Assembly: GCA_947170725.1 (NCBI GenBank) | Contig: CAMVUM010000016.1 | Location: 1-64,000, forward strand | Length of the DNA: 64,000 bases | DNA from: an uncultured Prevotella sp. | GTDB lineage: Bacteria > Bacteroidota > Bacteroidia > Bacteroidales > Bacteroidaceae | Reading direction: 5' to 3' | Shown: piece after piece, positions 1 to 8,556 of the stretch | Layout of the letters: each line of letters starts with the position of its first letter | Position numbering within the stretch: the stretch's first letter is position 1 | Made by a program: the position numbers and the translations under genes | The notes under the pieces: generated by a model | Databases searched by the model: none | The model's input: only the letters and a program-made list of their open reading frames with translations | Told to the model about the DNA's origin: nothing

Positions 1-57
1 CCCCCCAAAGCCCCCCAAAAAAGAAACTCCCAAAAAACTACCCAAAAATAAACTCCC

Positions 58-942
58 ATGACCACCGTTGCCAATTTCCTCAGAATCCTCCGCCCCCACC
101 AGTGGGTCAAAAACCTTTTCATCTTCATCCCGATGTTCTTCGGCGGCAGTCTGCTCGACACCTCCGACATCATGGCCTCGTTCATAACCTTCCTCGCTTT
201 CAGCCTCACGGCCTCCTCCGTCTACTGTTTCAACGACATCATTGACGCCGATGCCGACCGCCGCCATCCTGCCAAATGCCATCGCCCGATAGCTTCCGGA
301 GCCGTCTCGCGGACACAAGGCTACATTCTCATGGCTGCGGCACTTGCCGGCGGCATTGCCACGACACAACTGCTGCCGCAATGCCGCATGGAGGTCATGA
401 CCGTCATCGGCTCCTACTATATCATCAACATGGCATACTGTACGTGGCTCAAGCACCACGCCATCATCGACGTCTGCACGATAGCCTTCGGCTTCGTCCT
501 CCGCATCATTGCCGGCGGCGTGGCCACAGAGATTGCCCTGAGCCAATGGATAGTCCTCATGACCTTCCTGCTGACCCTCTTCCTTTCGCTGGCCAAGCGC
601 CGTGACGACGTCCTGCGCATGGAAGCAACCGGTGAGGCTCCGCGCAAGAACACCGGCCGCTACAACCTGACGTTCATCAATCAGGCCATAACCATCACCG
701 CCGCCGTGACCATAGTCTGCTATATCATGTACACCGTCTCACCCGATGTCGTCAGCACCTACCGCACCAACCATCTATATCTGACCAGCATCTTCGTCAT
801 TATCGGCCTCCTCCGCTATCTCCAGATCGCAATGGTGGACCAGAAGTCCGGCGACCCAACAAAAGTCGTACTGCGCGACCACGTCACCCAGCTCATCATC
901 GCCTGTTGGGGACTATCGTTCCTCGTACTCATCTATTTCTAA
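58..942 (+). CDS. UbiA-family prenyltransferase, decaprenyl-phosphate phosphoribosyltransferase-like
   Basis: Integral membrane protein of the UbiA superfamily. The motif NDIIDADADRRHP (about residues 59-71) is the polyprenyl-diphosphate/metal-binding Asp-rich loop, and a second charged loop KRRDDVLRM lies near residue 200. Several hydrophobic segments follow, and the 294-residue length is normal. The N-terminus LRPHQWVKNLF is typical of the DPPR-synthase branch, which transfers phosphoribosyl to a polyprenyl phosphate, so a role in making a polyprenyl-linked sugar donor for envelope glycans is inferred. The HAD-IB phosphatase 180 bp downstream could remove the phosphate from the product. The ATG lies 57 bp from the window edge after a C/A-rich low-complexity leader. 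The substrate cannot be proven from sequence. Confidence 0.85.
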   Translation: MTTVANFLRILRPHQWVKNLFIFIPMFFGGSLLDTSDIMASFITFLAFSLTASSVYCFNDIIDADADRRHPAKCHRPIASGAVSRTQGYILMAAALAGGIATTQLLPQCRMEVMTVIGSYYIINMAYCTWLKHHAIIDVCTIAFGFVLRIIAGGVATEIALSQWIVLMTFLLTLFLSLAKRRDDVLRMEATGEAPRKNTGRYNLTFINQAITITAAVTIVCYIMYTVSPDVVSTYRTNHLYLTSIFVIIGLLRYLQIAMVDQKSGDPTKVVLRDHVTQLIIACWGLSFLVLIYF

Positions 943-971
943 TAAAGATGTCGCAACAATCAGTTGATATT

Positions 972-1023
972 TTGAACACGGAGACATCAAGAAGATAATA
1001 TACCCCCGTGTCTCTGCGTTCAA
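972..1023. repeat. Imperfect 15-bp inverted repeat, related to the hairpin at 27321
   Basis: The arms TTGAACACGGAGACA and TGTCTCTGCGTTCAA pair at 13 of 15 positions around a 22-nt loop. The sequence closely resembles the perfect palindrome at 27321-27384, so the two form one dispersed family. It lies just downstream of the prenyltransferase gene and could act as its transcript end, although no clear T-run follows. Confidence 0.6.
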
Positions 1024-1077
1024 AAAACATACTATATAAAACTTATAATATTAATTAAATTCCCAAGCCCGAACCTC

Positions 1078-1118
1078 GTAGGCCCCTCCCCTCGTGGAGG
1101 GCCGGGGTGAGGCCCCAT
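1078..1118. repeat. GC-rich dispersed repeat (CCCCTCCCCTxGTGGAGG type)
   Basis: A short C/G-rich hairpin-forming block, ccctcccctcgtggaggg, ends a few bases before the HAD phosphatase start. Similar blocks occur at about 3436-3475, 28890-28922 and 39680-39796, always next to a gene end. Confidence 0.5.
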
Positions 1119-1122
1119 CCCT

Positions 1123-1884
1123 ATGAACATCCACGCTTTCGACTTCGACGGAACCCTCACAACCCGCGACACCCTGATAGAGTTCATCCGCCACGCCTGC
1201 GGCACCCGCGCCTTCATCCTCGGCTTCCTGCGCCACGCCCCGCTGCTGGTGCTGATGAAGCTCCACCTCTACCCCAACTACCGCGCCAAGCAGCGCGTCT
1301 TCGCCCATTTCTTCCGCGGCATGTCCATTGACCGCTTCGACGCCCTCTGTGCCGATTTCGCCCGCGCCAACCGCCACCTGCTGCGTCCCGGAGGCATCGA
1401 AGCCCTCCGATCAGCCATCAACCACGGCGACACCGTAGTCATCGTCAGCGCAAGCGTCGACCGTTGGGTCGCCCCCTTCTTTGACAATATAGCCGATATA
1501 ATCCCATCCTACCCATCTCTCCCATCCACCCCATCACTCCCATCCATCCCATCCATCCCATCTTCCCCATCTCTCCCATCCTCCCCATCACTCCCATCCA
1601 TCCCATCTTCCCCATCTCTCCCATCACTCCCATCCTCCCCATCCTCCCCATCACTCCCATCCCGCTTCACCATCCTCGGCACATCCGTCGAGACCTCCGG
1701 CGGCCGTCTGACGGGCCGTTTCTCCACCGCCAACTGCTACGGCGCGGAGAAAGTCCGCCGCCTTCTCGCCCTCTACCCCGACCGCGCCACCTATCGCCTC
1801 ACAGCCTACGGCGACAGCCGTGGCGACCGCGAACTGCTGGCCTTTGCCGACGAGGCCCACTACAAACCGTTCAGGAAAGAATGA
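1123..1884 (+). CDS. HAD-IB family phosphatase with an 18-unit Pro-Ser-X repeat insert
   Basis: Haloacid-dehalogenase hydrolase of the phosphoserine-phosphatase-like IB group. Motif I is DFDGT (D7, D9), motif II is the VSAS serine (about S109), motif III is the lysine of GAEKVRRL (about K210), and motif IV is YGDSRGD (D231, D235), so all catalytic residues are present. Residues 128-181 are an 18-fold Pro-Ser-X repeat encoded by 9-bp DNA units, inserted between motifs II and III. Without it the protein would be about 199 residues, normal for the family. It follows the UbiA-family gene, and a role as phosphatase for that enzyme's product is inferred. A GC-rich dispersed repeat sits directly in front of the ATG. 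Confidence 0.85.
   Translation: MNIHAFDFDGTLTTRDTLIEFIRHACGTRAFILGFLRHAPLLVLMKLHLYPNYRAKQRVFAHFFRGMSIDRFDALCADFARANRHLLRPGGIEALRSAINHGDTVVIVSASVDRWVAPFFDNIADIIPSYPSLPSTPSLPSIPSIPSSPSLPSSPSLPSIPSSPSLPSLPSSPSSPSLPSRFTILGTSVETSGGRLTGRFSTANCYGAEKVRRLLALYPDRATYRLTAYGDSRGDRELLAFADEAHYKPFRKE
1504..1665 (+). repeat. In-frame minisatellite, 18 x 9 bp (CCATCNNNC)
   Basis: Eighteen contiguous 9-bp units of the form CCATC(N)3C occupy 162 bp inside the HAD phosphatase gene. Each unit is three codons (Pro-Ser-X), so gain or loss of units keeps the frame. Read on the opposite strand, it produces collagen-like Gly-rich shadow ORFs. Confidence 0.95.
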
Positions 1885-2422
1885 TGTCTCCAATTGGAAA
1901 GAACGTGTCTCATGATTCAACATATCGCTGTCAGATAAAAGAAATGACATAACGCCATATCTACCACAAATTCTGCGTTCCACTAAAAAAAAACGGTGAT
2001 GAAGACAGAGCGATGTTCCACCACAAGTATGGTTGCGACCGCCTCGTGGTTCATACAACCGTCCATGTATATAACCACCGGGCTATTATTCCGAACGACA
2101 TAATAGATTGGAAATCACATCAATAGACATGAAATAAATTGATGCGTTTTCAGGTGTAGGCTCAAAACGCGCTGAAAACAGAGCGGAATTGTTGTAGAAA
2201 AGGCACACGGTGTGTTAATGATGGTTAAACCGCAATACGAACAGGCTCCCGAATGTGCACCAGGAGGCCTTTACGGCATTCTTCCGGAGAGGAAAGCAGC
2301 AGGATAATATAATGATAATATCATGGATTTTAACACTTGGGAATCGTCTAAAAAATCGGCGGGAACGTTGTGATTTTAATATTACCATGCCGTTTTCTGA
2401 CCGAAAAATTTCCGCGTTCTTG

Positions 2423-2529
2423 CCGTAAGGGCCTTACGGGGTCGCAACAAGCGCGTCGTTGGAAGATGACGGCGGCCCCGTCATGATGCAACGGGGCCGC
2501 CGCCGGAATGTCGTAAGGGCCTTACGGCA
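2423..2529. repeat. GC-rich palindromic repeat, copy 1 of 3
   Basis: The palindrome CCGTAAGGGCCTTACGG occurs near both ends of a block rich in GCAACGGGGCCGC-type sequence. Related copies are at about 42182-42290 and 55335-55440. In this copy and the one at 55 kb, a flank with GTGTGCAACTTTTT is also shared. Confidence 0.7.
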
Positions 2530-2924
2530 CTAAAAAATCGGCAAAAAAGTTGCACACTTCCACCATTCCAGTCGTAACACTCTGATATTCAACCGCCAAG
2601 AGATGCACGCTCATTTTTGAAGAATTTGCGGCTATGAGACTTTTGTTTTCAAATTCTTCAAAACCAGAGAGGTGTTTGTCATGATTATTCCAATTTTTAA
2701 CAATTTGACAGGAAACCGAAGACACTGATACATCGCTCTAAGTTCTTCAACCTTTTCATTCAATTTCCCGAGCCTTATATGCAGAGGAGCACAATCGTGG
2801 TTCGTTGCGGACAAGAACCCGATTGTGCCCCTTTGCCGGTTGGTTACGGACCAACGCTCTGACACTCCGTTTTATTCCCGAAGAAAGGACATAACGCGCA
2901 TCATGTTCGTGGCATGATGTCTTA

Positions 2925-3146
2925 TCAGTAGATGATTTCGTATGGAATGATGATTGACTCTTCCTTTCCGGTCACAGTGTTTTTGGCAACATAACGGATG
3001 TTTTTCTTTCGTCTATACAGTACTTCACACAAACGTTTATAATGTTTCTGCAGTATATCAATGAATTCCGGATCCCCGGCAAACCGTATATAAGATTGCG
3101 GTGACATTGACTTCTTGCTTAATAAACGTGAGTTCGATGAACTCAC
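2925..3146 (-). CDS. Small hypothetical protein, uncertain
   Basis: A 73-codon ORF that would begin with GTG inside an inverted repeat. A start at the internal ATG (MSPQSY) giving 60 residues is more plausible. The composition is protein-like (lysine, arginine and tyrosine rich, ending SIIIPYEIIY), but I recognise no domain and no strong ribosome-binding site. It could be a remnant of a longer gene or pure chance. Confidence 0.2.
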   Translation of the reverse strand: MSSSNSRLLSKKSMSPQSYIRFAGDPEFIDILQKHYKRLCEVLYRRKKNIRYVAKNTVTGKEESIIIPYEIIY

Positions 3147-3332
3147 GTTATTTATTCTTTCTGCTTTCTTTTATATATTTCTCTTACATCTTTTCTGTGG
3201 AGGATGTCGTAACATCGCGGCTGGTGTCGTAACCTATGACGGATATCGGACATCACACAATGACAGATGCAGCGTAGATTTCTTCATAATTTTCCCTGAG
3301 CAACATCTCCTGGGGGGGGGGATTCGCCAACA

Positions 3333-3420
3333 GTAGGGACATCGCTTTGCGATGTTTATTGAATGTCAACTGATTACGTCAACGTGCCAAAGGTACGTCC
3401 CTACAATTCCCTGATTTTGC
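3333..3420. repeat. 72-bp terminal-inverted-repeat element, copy A
   Basis: It begins GTAGGGAC and ends GTCCCTAC, with two internal hairpins, CATCGC-TTT-GCGATG and CGTGCC-AAA-GGTACG, and a conserved 3' flank ending GATTTTGC. Copies B (22103) and C (29051) share the layout. It lies beyond the stop codon of the minus-strand fimbrillin-like gene. Confidence 0.8.
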
Positions 3421-3471
3421 ATCCCTCTCGTGAAGGGCTTTCCCCTCCCCTTGTGGAGGCCGGGTGGGACC

Positions 3472-4716
3472 CTACCTCCTCGGCTTTCCCAATATAATGT
3501 CGTCCTTTCCGTCGTCGGGGAGCGTTTCGACGTGGCCGCCGTCTTCGGGTTGTGACGGAAGCGTGGTGCGGTAGATGTTGAGCTTGCCGGACTTGAAGAC
3601 AACATGTCCGCGGAGATCGGTGCGCACGATGGTAGTATCGGCAAGACCGTCATGACGGCCTTTCAGGGTCATCTCAAATTCTACCGGCAACCGGTCGCTG
3701 AACTCCTGTGGCGTGATGACGGCACAACAAGCTACGTCAACCGTGTCACGGTCGGCCGCTGAAACGCCATGCGTGCGGGCCATCGTAACGGCCGACGGTT
3801 CTGAACGGTGACAGCCGTAGAACGTTCCGCCGCCACCCGACTCGCTGGCGTTCTGAGCCTCGGCTGTCAGCACGGGCAGCAGCGTGTCGGCCGATAAGAC
3901 ATTGCGCATACGGACGATGATGCTGTCGGAACGCATTTCGGGCGTGTTGGCAACGCGGACATACAGCCGGACGTTGGTCATGACGTGGCGGAAACCTATT
4001 GTCATCGGGACATTCTCCGCCTCCCGGGCCGGAATGCCGACCGTGGGGATGCCGAAGAGGATGTCCGTTTGGCGCATGGCCTCGTCGAGGTTCTGGTCGG
4101 GATGGACGGTGACGGGGAGTCCGCTCTTCAGGTTGTCGTATGTCACGTTCTCACGATATGGGGCGTATGCCATGACGGCCACGCGGTCGGCGGTGTGCAG
4201 CGGATAGATAAATCCGAGCCCGTCAACACGGGTGATGGTTCCGTCGGCATTTATCCTGGCACGTATGTTCTCGTAACCGTATGTCCGACCGTCACGATAG
4301 GCGTCGGCGATGAGCTGAGCCTCACGGTCGGTATAGCCGTCCATAACGGCCGGAAGACCGGACGCCACGGCCCCCATATCGGGAGCGGCGATGTCTGTGC
4401 GACCGCCATCACCATACGGCCGGTCTGACGCGGCCAGCCACTCGGCGTATGAGTTTTCCTTTAGTATGAATATGCCTATTTCCGTTCCCTCTGCAAAAGT
4501 ATTGTTCTGAAAATCTGTATCTGTGCTGCGAGTGCCGTCAGTGGCAGGGCCTATGCTTACCCCACCACCAACGGAAAGCCGCAGCTGACGCACCCCTGAC
4601 AACGCCTCTGCATCGTCCGAAGGCAGCTCAATGAATGTGTTGTCAGAGGAGCACGCCGCGAGGGCGAGCGCTACGACAGACACTGCTACGGTTGTTTTAA
4701 AAGTATTTATGTTCAT
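3472..4716 (-). CDS. Fimbrillin-like lipoprotein, last gene of the pilus operon
   Basis: 414 residues. The N-terminal signal VVALALAACSSD carries a lipobox with Cys22, so it is predicted to be exported and lipidated. Further features match the fimbrillin (FimA/Mfa1-like) family: a TRSTDTDF stretch early on, a DILFGIP strand in the middle, and the core strand IGFRHVMTNVRLYV, which aligns with the HxLxRLxF motif of the three other fimbrillins upstream. As the most distal and most divergent copy it may be a tip or anchor subunit (inference). The stop codon falls against a GC-rich dispersed repeat, so the last residues may derive from it. It starts 50 bp after the TPR gene stop. Confidence 0.75.
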   Translation of the reverse strand: MNINTFKTTVAVSVVALALAACSSDNTFIELPSDDAEALSGVRQLRLSVGGGVSIGPATDGTRSTDTDFQNNTFAEGTEIGIFILKENSYAEWLAASDRPYGDGGRTDIAAPDMGAVASGLPAVMDGYTDREAQLIADAYRDGRTYGYENIRARINADGTITRVDGLGFIYPLHTADRVAVMAYAPYRENVTYDNLKSGLPVTVHPDQNLDEAMRQTDILFGIPTVGIPAREAENVPMTIGFRHVMTNVRLYVRVANTPEMRSDSIIVRMRNVLSADTLLPVLTAEAQNASESGGGGTFYGCHRSEPSAVTMARTHGVSAADRDTVDVACCAVITPQEFSDRLPVEFEMTLKGRHDGLADTTIVRTDLRGHVVFKSGKLNIYRTTLPSQPEDGGHVETLPDDGKDDIILGKPRR

Positions 4717-4766
4717 ATTCGGTATGTTCCTTGTGAAGTCAATATCAAAATATCAATATATGAGTG

Positions 4767-6353
4767 TTAACGGATGCCCATTTTACGACGGTAAGAGGGA
4801 TTGTCCATACTCTTATAGAATTTATTGTCCGGATTAACCAGACCTAACATCTTCCAATATTTCCCTACCTTTCTTATCTCTTTATTCAAAAAATAATAGT
4901 AACCCATATATTGCAGGGAGTTTTCCAAACACTGCTTTGGATATTTGGCAAGGTCTGCGCGCTGATATAACAAACTAATTGTCTGTTCGGCATCGGAAAG
5001 ACAAAGTCCGTTTTTGAATTCTTCATCCAAAACTTTTGTCGCAATCATAATGCGTTGCATACGGGCAACCGCATAATTATCCAGCAAGTCTTCCGCCAAA
5101 GCCAGTTTCGCCATCTCGTCGAATGTCTCAAAAGCATTGGTGTAGGCAGAAAGTTTTTCTGTTCCATTCAAGAAATCAGATTGCTCGACATACAACTTTG
5201 CCAATTCGTTCAAGTCCAAAGACTGTAGTTTTCCTGCCGCGTCCATGTAGGCCATATACTTTCTGTACTCCTCAATAGCCTCGTCAATATAGCCCTTAGA
5301 CTTATACGCGTCCACTATTTTCTTCATTGCATTGCCTTTCTGTCTAATCTCCTGACGCTTCATATTCTCATACGACTCATCGGACTTATAGTCAGACCGC
5401 TTTATCTCATAATCAACACACTTCTGATAAATGGCAATGGCATCATCATAACGTTTCAGACCGAGATAAGCATCACCATAATTGAGGAAGTCAGTGAAAT
5501 CTATTTCAAGACTATCGGATTTATTGAACAAAACATCAGCCACATCCAAAGCCTGATCATATTTCTTTATATGCTTATTCACACAGTTTTGCAACATCAG
5601 GCGATTGAGGTCTGCGTTAGAAGGATATTTCAAGAGAGCCAATGACAGAATGGAATCAGAACGGTTATAAGCTCCGACACCGGCACCACCGGCACCAGCT
5701 CCCTGTAACAGTCGAACATAACCTTCTATTTGTTTCGGGGTCATAAGAGATATATCTGCCTTAGAATATGCTTCAATCGCTTGATTAGTGTAATCCAATC
5801 CTGCTTTAAGGTCAATTGCATCTACATACAGACGGCCTATCTCTACATATATATTGGCTTCCGGATTGACATTTGCCAACTCTTCCAATTTCCTCACAGC
5901 CCCTTCAACATCCCGCTGACTGTTTTTCTCATTCGCCATCAACCGGGCGTATGCCAGATAACCTTCCGGATCTTTAGGATTAAACGCTATAGCAAGGTCA
6001 TAATTCGAGTAGGCTTTCAATGTGTCGCCCCACATTCTATAGACCGTACCACGCAAGATATGAGCTGGCACATATTTCGCATCTACAGCCAAAGCCTTGT
6101 CTATATACGCCAGGACAATCGTACTGTCGTTAAAAGCATTATATGCCTTTGCTATGCCTGTCAGCACCTCCGGATTGTTCTTGAATTTCGGATATATCTC
6201 TTTCTGTATAAAATGTTCCGCGTTCTGCTCGTGCTTCCATATCACCTTAGTGATGGCCTTTATCGTCGCGTCCGGGTCCGATTGTGCCTGCGCGCCGATT
6301 GCCGATGTCAGCATCATGACTGCCGTCAGAACATATCTTGCTATCTGTTTCAT
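4767..6353 (-). CDS. Exported tetratricopeptide-repeat protein
   Basis: 528 residues with a clean signal peptide ending AIGAQAQ. The rest is helical with repeated TPR signatures, e.g. YVPAHILRGTVYRMWGDTLKAY, DPEGYLAYARL and YLGLKRYDDAIAIYQK (roughly residues 90-160 and 280-400). TPR arrays are protein-binding scaffolds, so a periplasmic role holding together components of the neighbouring outer-membrane proteins is likely. It lies 34 bp after the triple-barrel gene and 50 bp before the terminal fimbrillin, in the same operon. It uses more A/T-rich codons than its neighbours. No enzymatic motif is visible. Confidence 0.75.
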   Translation of the reverse strand: MKQIARYVLTAVMMLTSAIGAQAQSDPDATIKAITKVIWKHEQNAEHFIQKEIYPKFKNNPEVLTGIAKAYNAFNDSTIVLAYIDKALAVDAKYVPAHILRGTVYRMWGDTLKAYSNYDLAIAFNPKDPEGYLAYARLMANEKNSQRDVEGAVRKLEELANVNPEANIYVEIGRLYVDAIDLKAGLDYTNQAIEAYSKADISLMTPKQIEGYVRLLQGAGAGGAGVGAYNRSDSILSLALLKYPSNADLNRLMLQNCVNKHIKKYDQALDVADVLFNKSDSLEIDFTDFLNYGDAYLGLKRYDDAIAIYQKCVDYEIKRSDYKSDESYENMKRQEIRQKGNAMKKIVDAYKSKGYIDEAIEEYRKYMAYMDAAGKLQSLDLNELAKLYVEQSDFLNGTEKLSAYTNAFETFDEMAKLALAEDLLDNYAVARMQRIMIATKVLDEEFKNGLCLSDAEQTISLLYQRADLAKYPKQCLENSLQYMGYYYFLNKEIRKVGKYWKMLGLVNPDNKFYKSMDNPSYRRKMGIR

Positions 6354-6387
6354 ATCGTCATGCTTTAAAGATTGGTTCAGAGTTGGT

Positions 6388-8514
6388 TCATAACTTATAC
6401 TGTACGCCGAGGTTGAGCGTTTCGAGGTATCTCAACTTTAAGGACTCCACACAGGGCAACCGGTCGTTTGTCAGAAGATAGATGGTCGGGGTGAAAACGA
6501 CGGCCAGACGCGGCGTGACGCTTGCGGCGAGCTTCACGCCACCATGGAATCCTAAACTCACGCCTGTCTCCAACGGTTCTTTCTTGCGCACCTCGTGGCC
6601 AGCCAATAGGCGTTCGTCCTTCGAGAGTGAAGCATTCTCGCCGAAGATGATAGCGCACGTAGGACCAGCGAAGACGCTGAACTCAAACAGGCGGTTGGGA
6701 CGATAGCCGTCACACAGGGTTATCAGATTGGCCATGTAGCTGGCAGAGAGAAAACCGAGGAAATAGCGGTGGTTCCAAAGACCTTTGCGCGATACGGGAG
6801 TATAGTTGTCGGCGACGTTGGCCATGTTATAGTCAATGAAATTTGTCATGCCGGTAGCGGCGAAAGAAGCGAATTCAAACGCCAGACGCGCAGAGAAGAT
6901 GTCGTTGACACGATATTCGCCATATGCAAGACCGTTGTAGGCTATTGATGATGCCCCTGCGTCGTATCCGCCCTTGGTCTGCATGAGATTCATACCGCCG
7001 CCCAGACCAACCGTCATGCGGCTTTCGGCTGCGACGGCCTTCTCGGTTGCATCGACCTTCTGACGGAAGCGACGACCGCGGGTGAGGACGGTCAGACCCA
7101 TGTTGAGTGTGTAGTTGTCGTCAGAATAGCGCTTGTTCCAATCAACGTTGGAATAAGGAATCTTATATGAGTAATATGTGTAGCACGGCTCGACGAACAG
7201 TTGGAGACCGGGTGTCAGGCTTGTCCACAGATGAAGACCAGCCGAATAGGATTCTGTGCGACAGGCCAATTTGCGGTCGTTTTGATATTTGGACATGCGA
7301 CCGATGCCTACTCCGCCCACGACATAAAATCCGAAACGGCTGTCCCAATCGTAGTTCCTGTTGAATCCGAAGGGATTGAGCAGGGCCTCGGCACGCGCAC
7401 CGAAGTAGAGGCTGTTGTAGTAGCGGTGATACTCGGGATGATATGGCGACGGTTCTTCGGCAATGGTGGTTTTCTGCCATGTGCCGATGGCTGTGGCTGC
7501 TGACAGACGCAAACCTATTACGGGCGAAATCCACTTACCGGCAGCCACCGCGATCTCATGACCCATGGTCTCCGCAAAGGGAAGCCCTACGGAACTAACG
7601 AAAGTAAATCCGTTGGAAACCTCAAAAAACCACGGCTGCCGCCACGATTGGAGCATAGAGTCGGCGGTGAGATAGTTGCGTTCAGACCTGGAGCGGATGA
7701 ACATGTCGCGGGAACGCCGCGAAAGATTGTTATTAAGATAATAAATGAAGTTGATGTTGGCTCCATAGAACATGTCGACACGTCGCCAGTTGCGGTATTC
7801 GCTCAGGTCCATTGCGTCGGTTGCAATACCATAGTAGGGTTCTACGTTTATGTAGCCCTGCGGACCTGTGAAGAAACGAAACTGGAGCCCCAGATGGGCC
7901 TCAAATGCCTTGCCACTGGAACCGGTGAGTCCCAGATGGGCATACTGTGCGCCCACGCCAAGCACGGTCGAGACATCAAGCAGACGGGCGGGATTGTAGC
8001 CGTTGATATAGGACGAAAGGCTGAACAAGTGGTCCAGTTTTGCGTTATATTTATAGAAGAAAATGTCTTTATCCTTCTGATAACCGAAAGCGCCGCCCAG
8101 CGTGAGACGCACCGAATGGAGTCGTGTCAGAGTCTTGCCCACACCGATGTGGGCCGTGGTGAGCGTGTTGAAGTTATAGTCGTGAACGGCAGGCACCATC
8201 TGTTCCAGGCCGATGCCTCCCTCAACAAAGAAATTGTCGTACCACCGACGTCTGATGGAGTCACCATAGTAGAGATGGCGGTGTTCCATCTTGTACTGCA
8301 TGGCGTCAAGACCAGTTGCCAGATTCTTCCTGCTTCTTCCTATAGTGTCGGTACCGACCATCGACTCATCCTCGGGGATTGTATCCTGCACAGCCGCAAT
8401 ATGCTGCTGCCATGAGGCTTCTGCGGTATGGTCCGTCGTATTGCTGGCCGACGTCGTCACAACAAAAGCCAGTCCAAATGTCAATATGAATATGCTATTT
8501 CTCATCGGTTTCAT
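6388..8514 (-). CDS. Large outer-membrane protein, apparently three beta-barrel units in tandem
   Basis: 708 residues with an N-terminal signal (start at M1 or M4, MRNSIFILTFGLAFVV). After a charged linker the sequence falls into three stretches rich in alternating aromatic/hydrophobic strands: about 92-262, 295-480 and 500-708. Each opens with a glycine-rich strand (VEGGIGLE, VSNGFTFVSS, VGLGGGMNL) and contains a late VEPYYG/VEPCYTYY/FTPTIYLL strand. This looks like triplication of a roughly 190-residue DUF3575-like barrel, and the domain call is inference. No named family is recognised. The 42-bp and 34-bp gaps to its neighbours place it in the pilus operon, where it may form part of the assembly platform. 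Confidence 0.7.
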   Translation of the reverse strand: MKPMRNSIFILTFGLAFVVTTSASNTTDHTAEASWQQHIAAVQDTIPEDESMVGTDTIGRSRKNLATGLDAMQYKMEHRHLYYGDSIRRRWYDNFFVEGGIGLEQMVPAVHDYNFNTLTTAHIGVGKTLTRLHSVRLTLGGAFGYQKDKDIFFYKYNAKLDHLFSLSSYINGYNPARLLDVSTVLGVGAQYAHLGLTGSSGKAFEAHLGLQFRFFTGPQGYINVEPYYGIATDAMDLSEYRNWRRVDMFYGANINFIYYLNNNLSRRSRDMFIRSRSERNYLTADSMLQSWRQPWFFEVSNGFTFVSSVGLPFAETMGHEIAVAAGKWISPVIGLRLSAATAIGTWQKTTIAEEPSPYHPEYHRYYNSLYFGARAEALLNPFGFNRNYDWDSRFGFYVVGGVGIGRMSKYQNDRKLACRTESYSAGLHLWTSLTPGLQLFVEPCYTYYSYKIPYSNVDWNKRYSDDNYTLNMGLTVLTRGRRFRQKVDATEKAVAAESRMTVGLGGGMNLMQTKGGYDAGASSIAYNGLAYGEYRVNDIFSARLAFEFASFAATGMTNFIDYNMANVADNYTPVSRKGLWNHRYFLGFLSASYMANLITLCDGYRPNRLFEFSVFAGPTCAIIFGENASLSKDERLLAGHEVRKKEPLETGVSLGFHGGVKLAASVTPRLAVVFTPTIYLLTNDRLPCVESLKLRYLETLNLGVQYKL

Positions 8515-8556
8515 CTTTTCTTCTTAATTCTCTTGTTTCAGTGCTACTGTATCAGC

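Larger units (their letters stand above)
1885..3471. other. 1.6 kb without a confident gene
   Basis: No ORF here has convincing family features. The stretch holds one copy of the CCGTAAGGGCCTTACGG repeat (2423-2529), an inverted repeat aacgtgagttc/gaactcacgtt (about 3124-3150), a run of ten G (3312-3321), one copy of the 72-bp terminal-inverted-repeat element (3333-3404) and a GC-rich block at 3436-3475. It may be the remains of decayed genes. Confidence 0.6.

Noticed and set aside
1445-1733. Collagen-like Gly-X-Y ORFs on the minus strand (MGWMGVMGRMG and DGEDGSDG types)
   Set aside because: They are the antisense reading of the CCATCNNNC minisatellite in the HAD gene. The plus frame carries all HAD catalytic motifs.
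7558-8415. 285-codon plus-strand ORF
   Set aside because: Antisense to the 708-residue outer-membrane protein, which has a signal peptide and beta-strand pattern.
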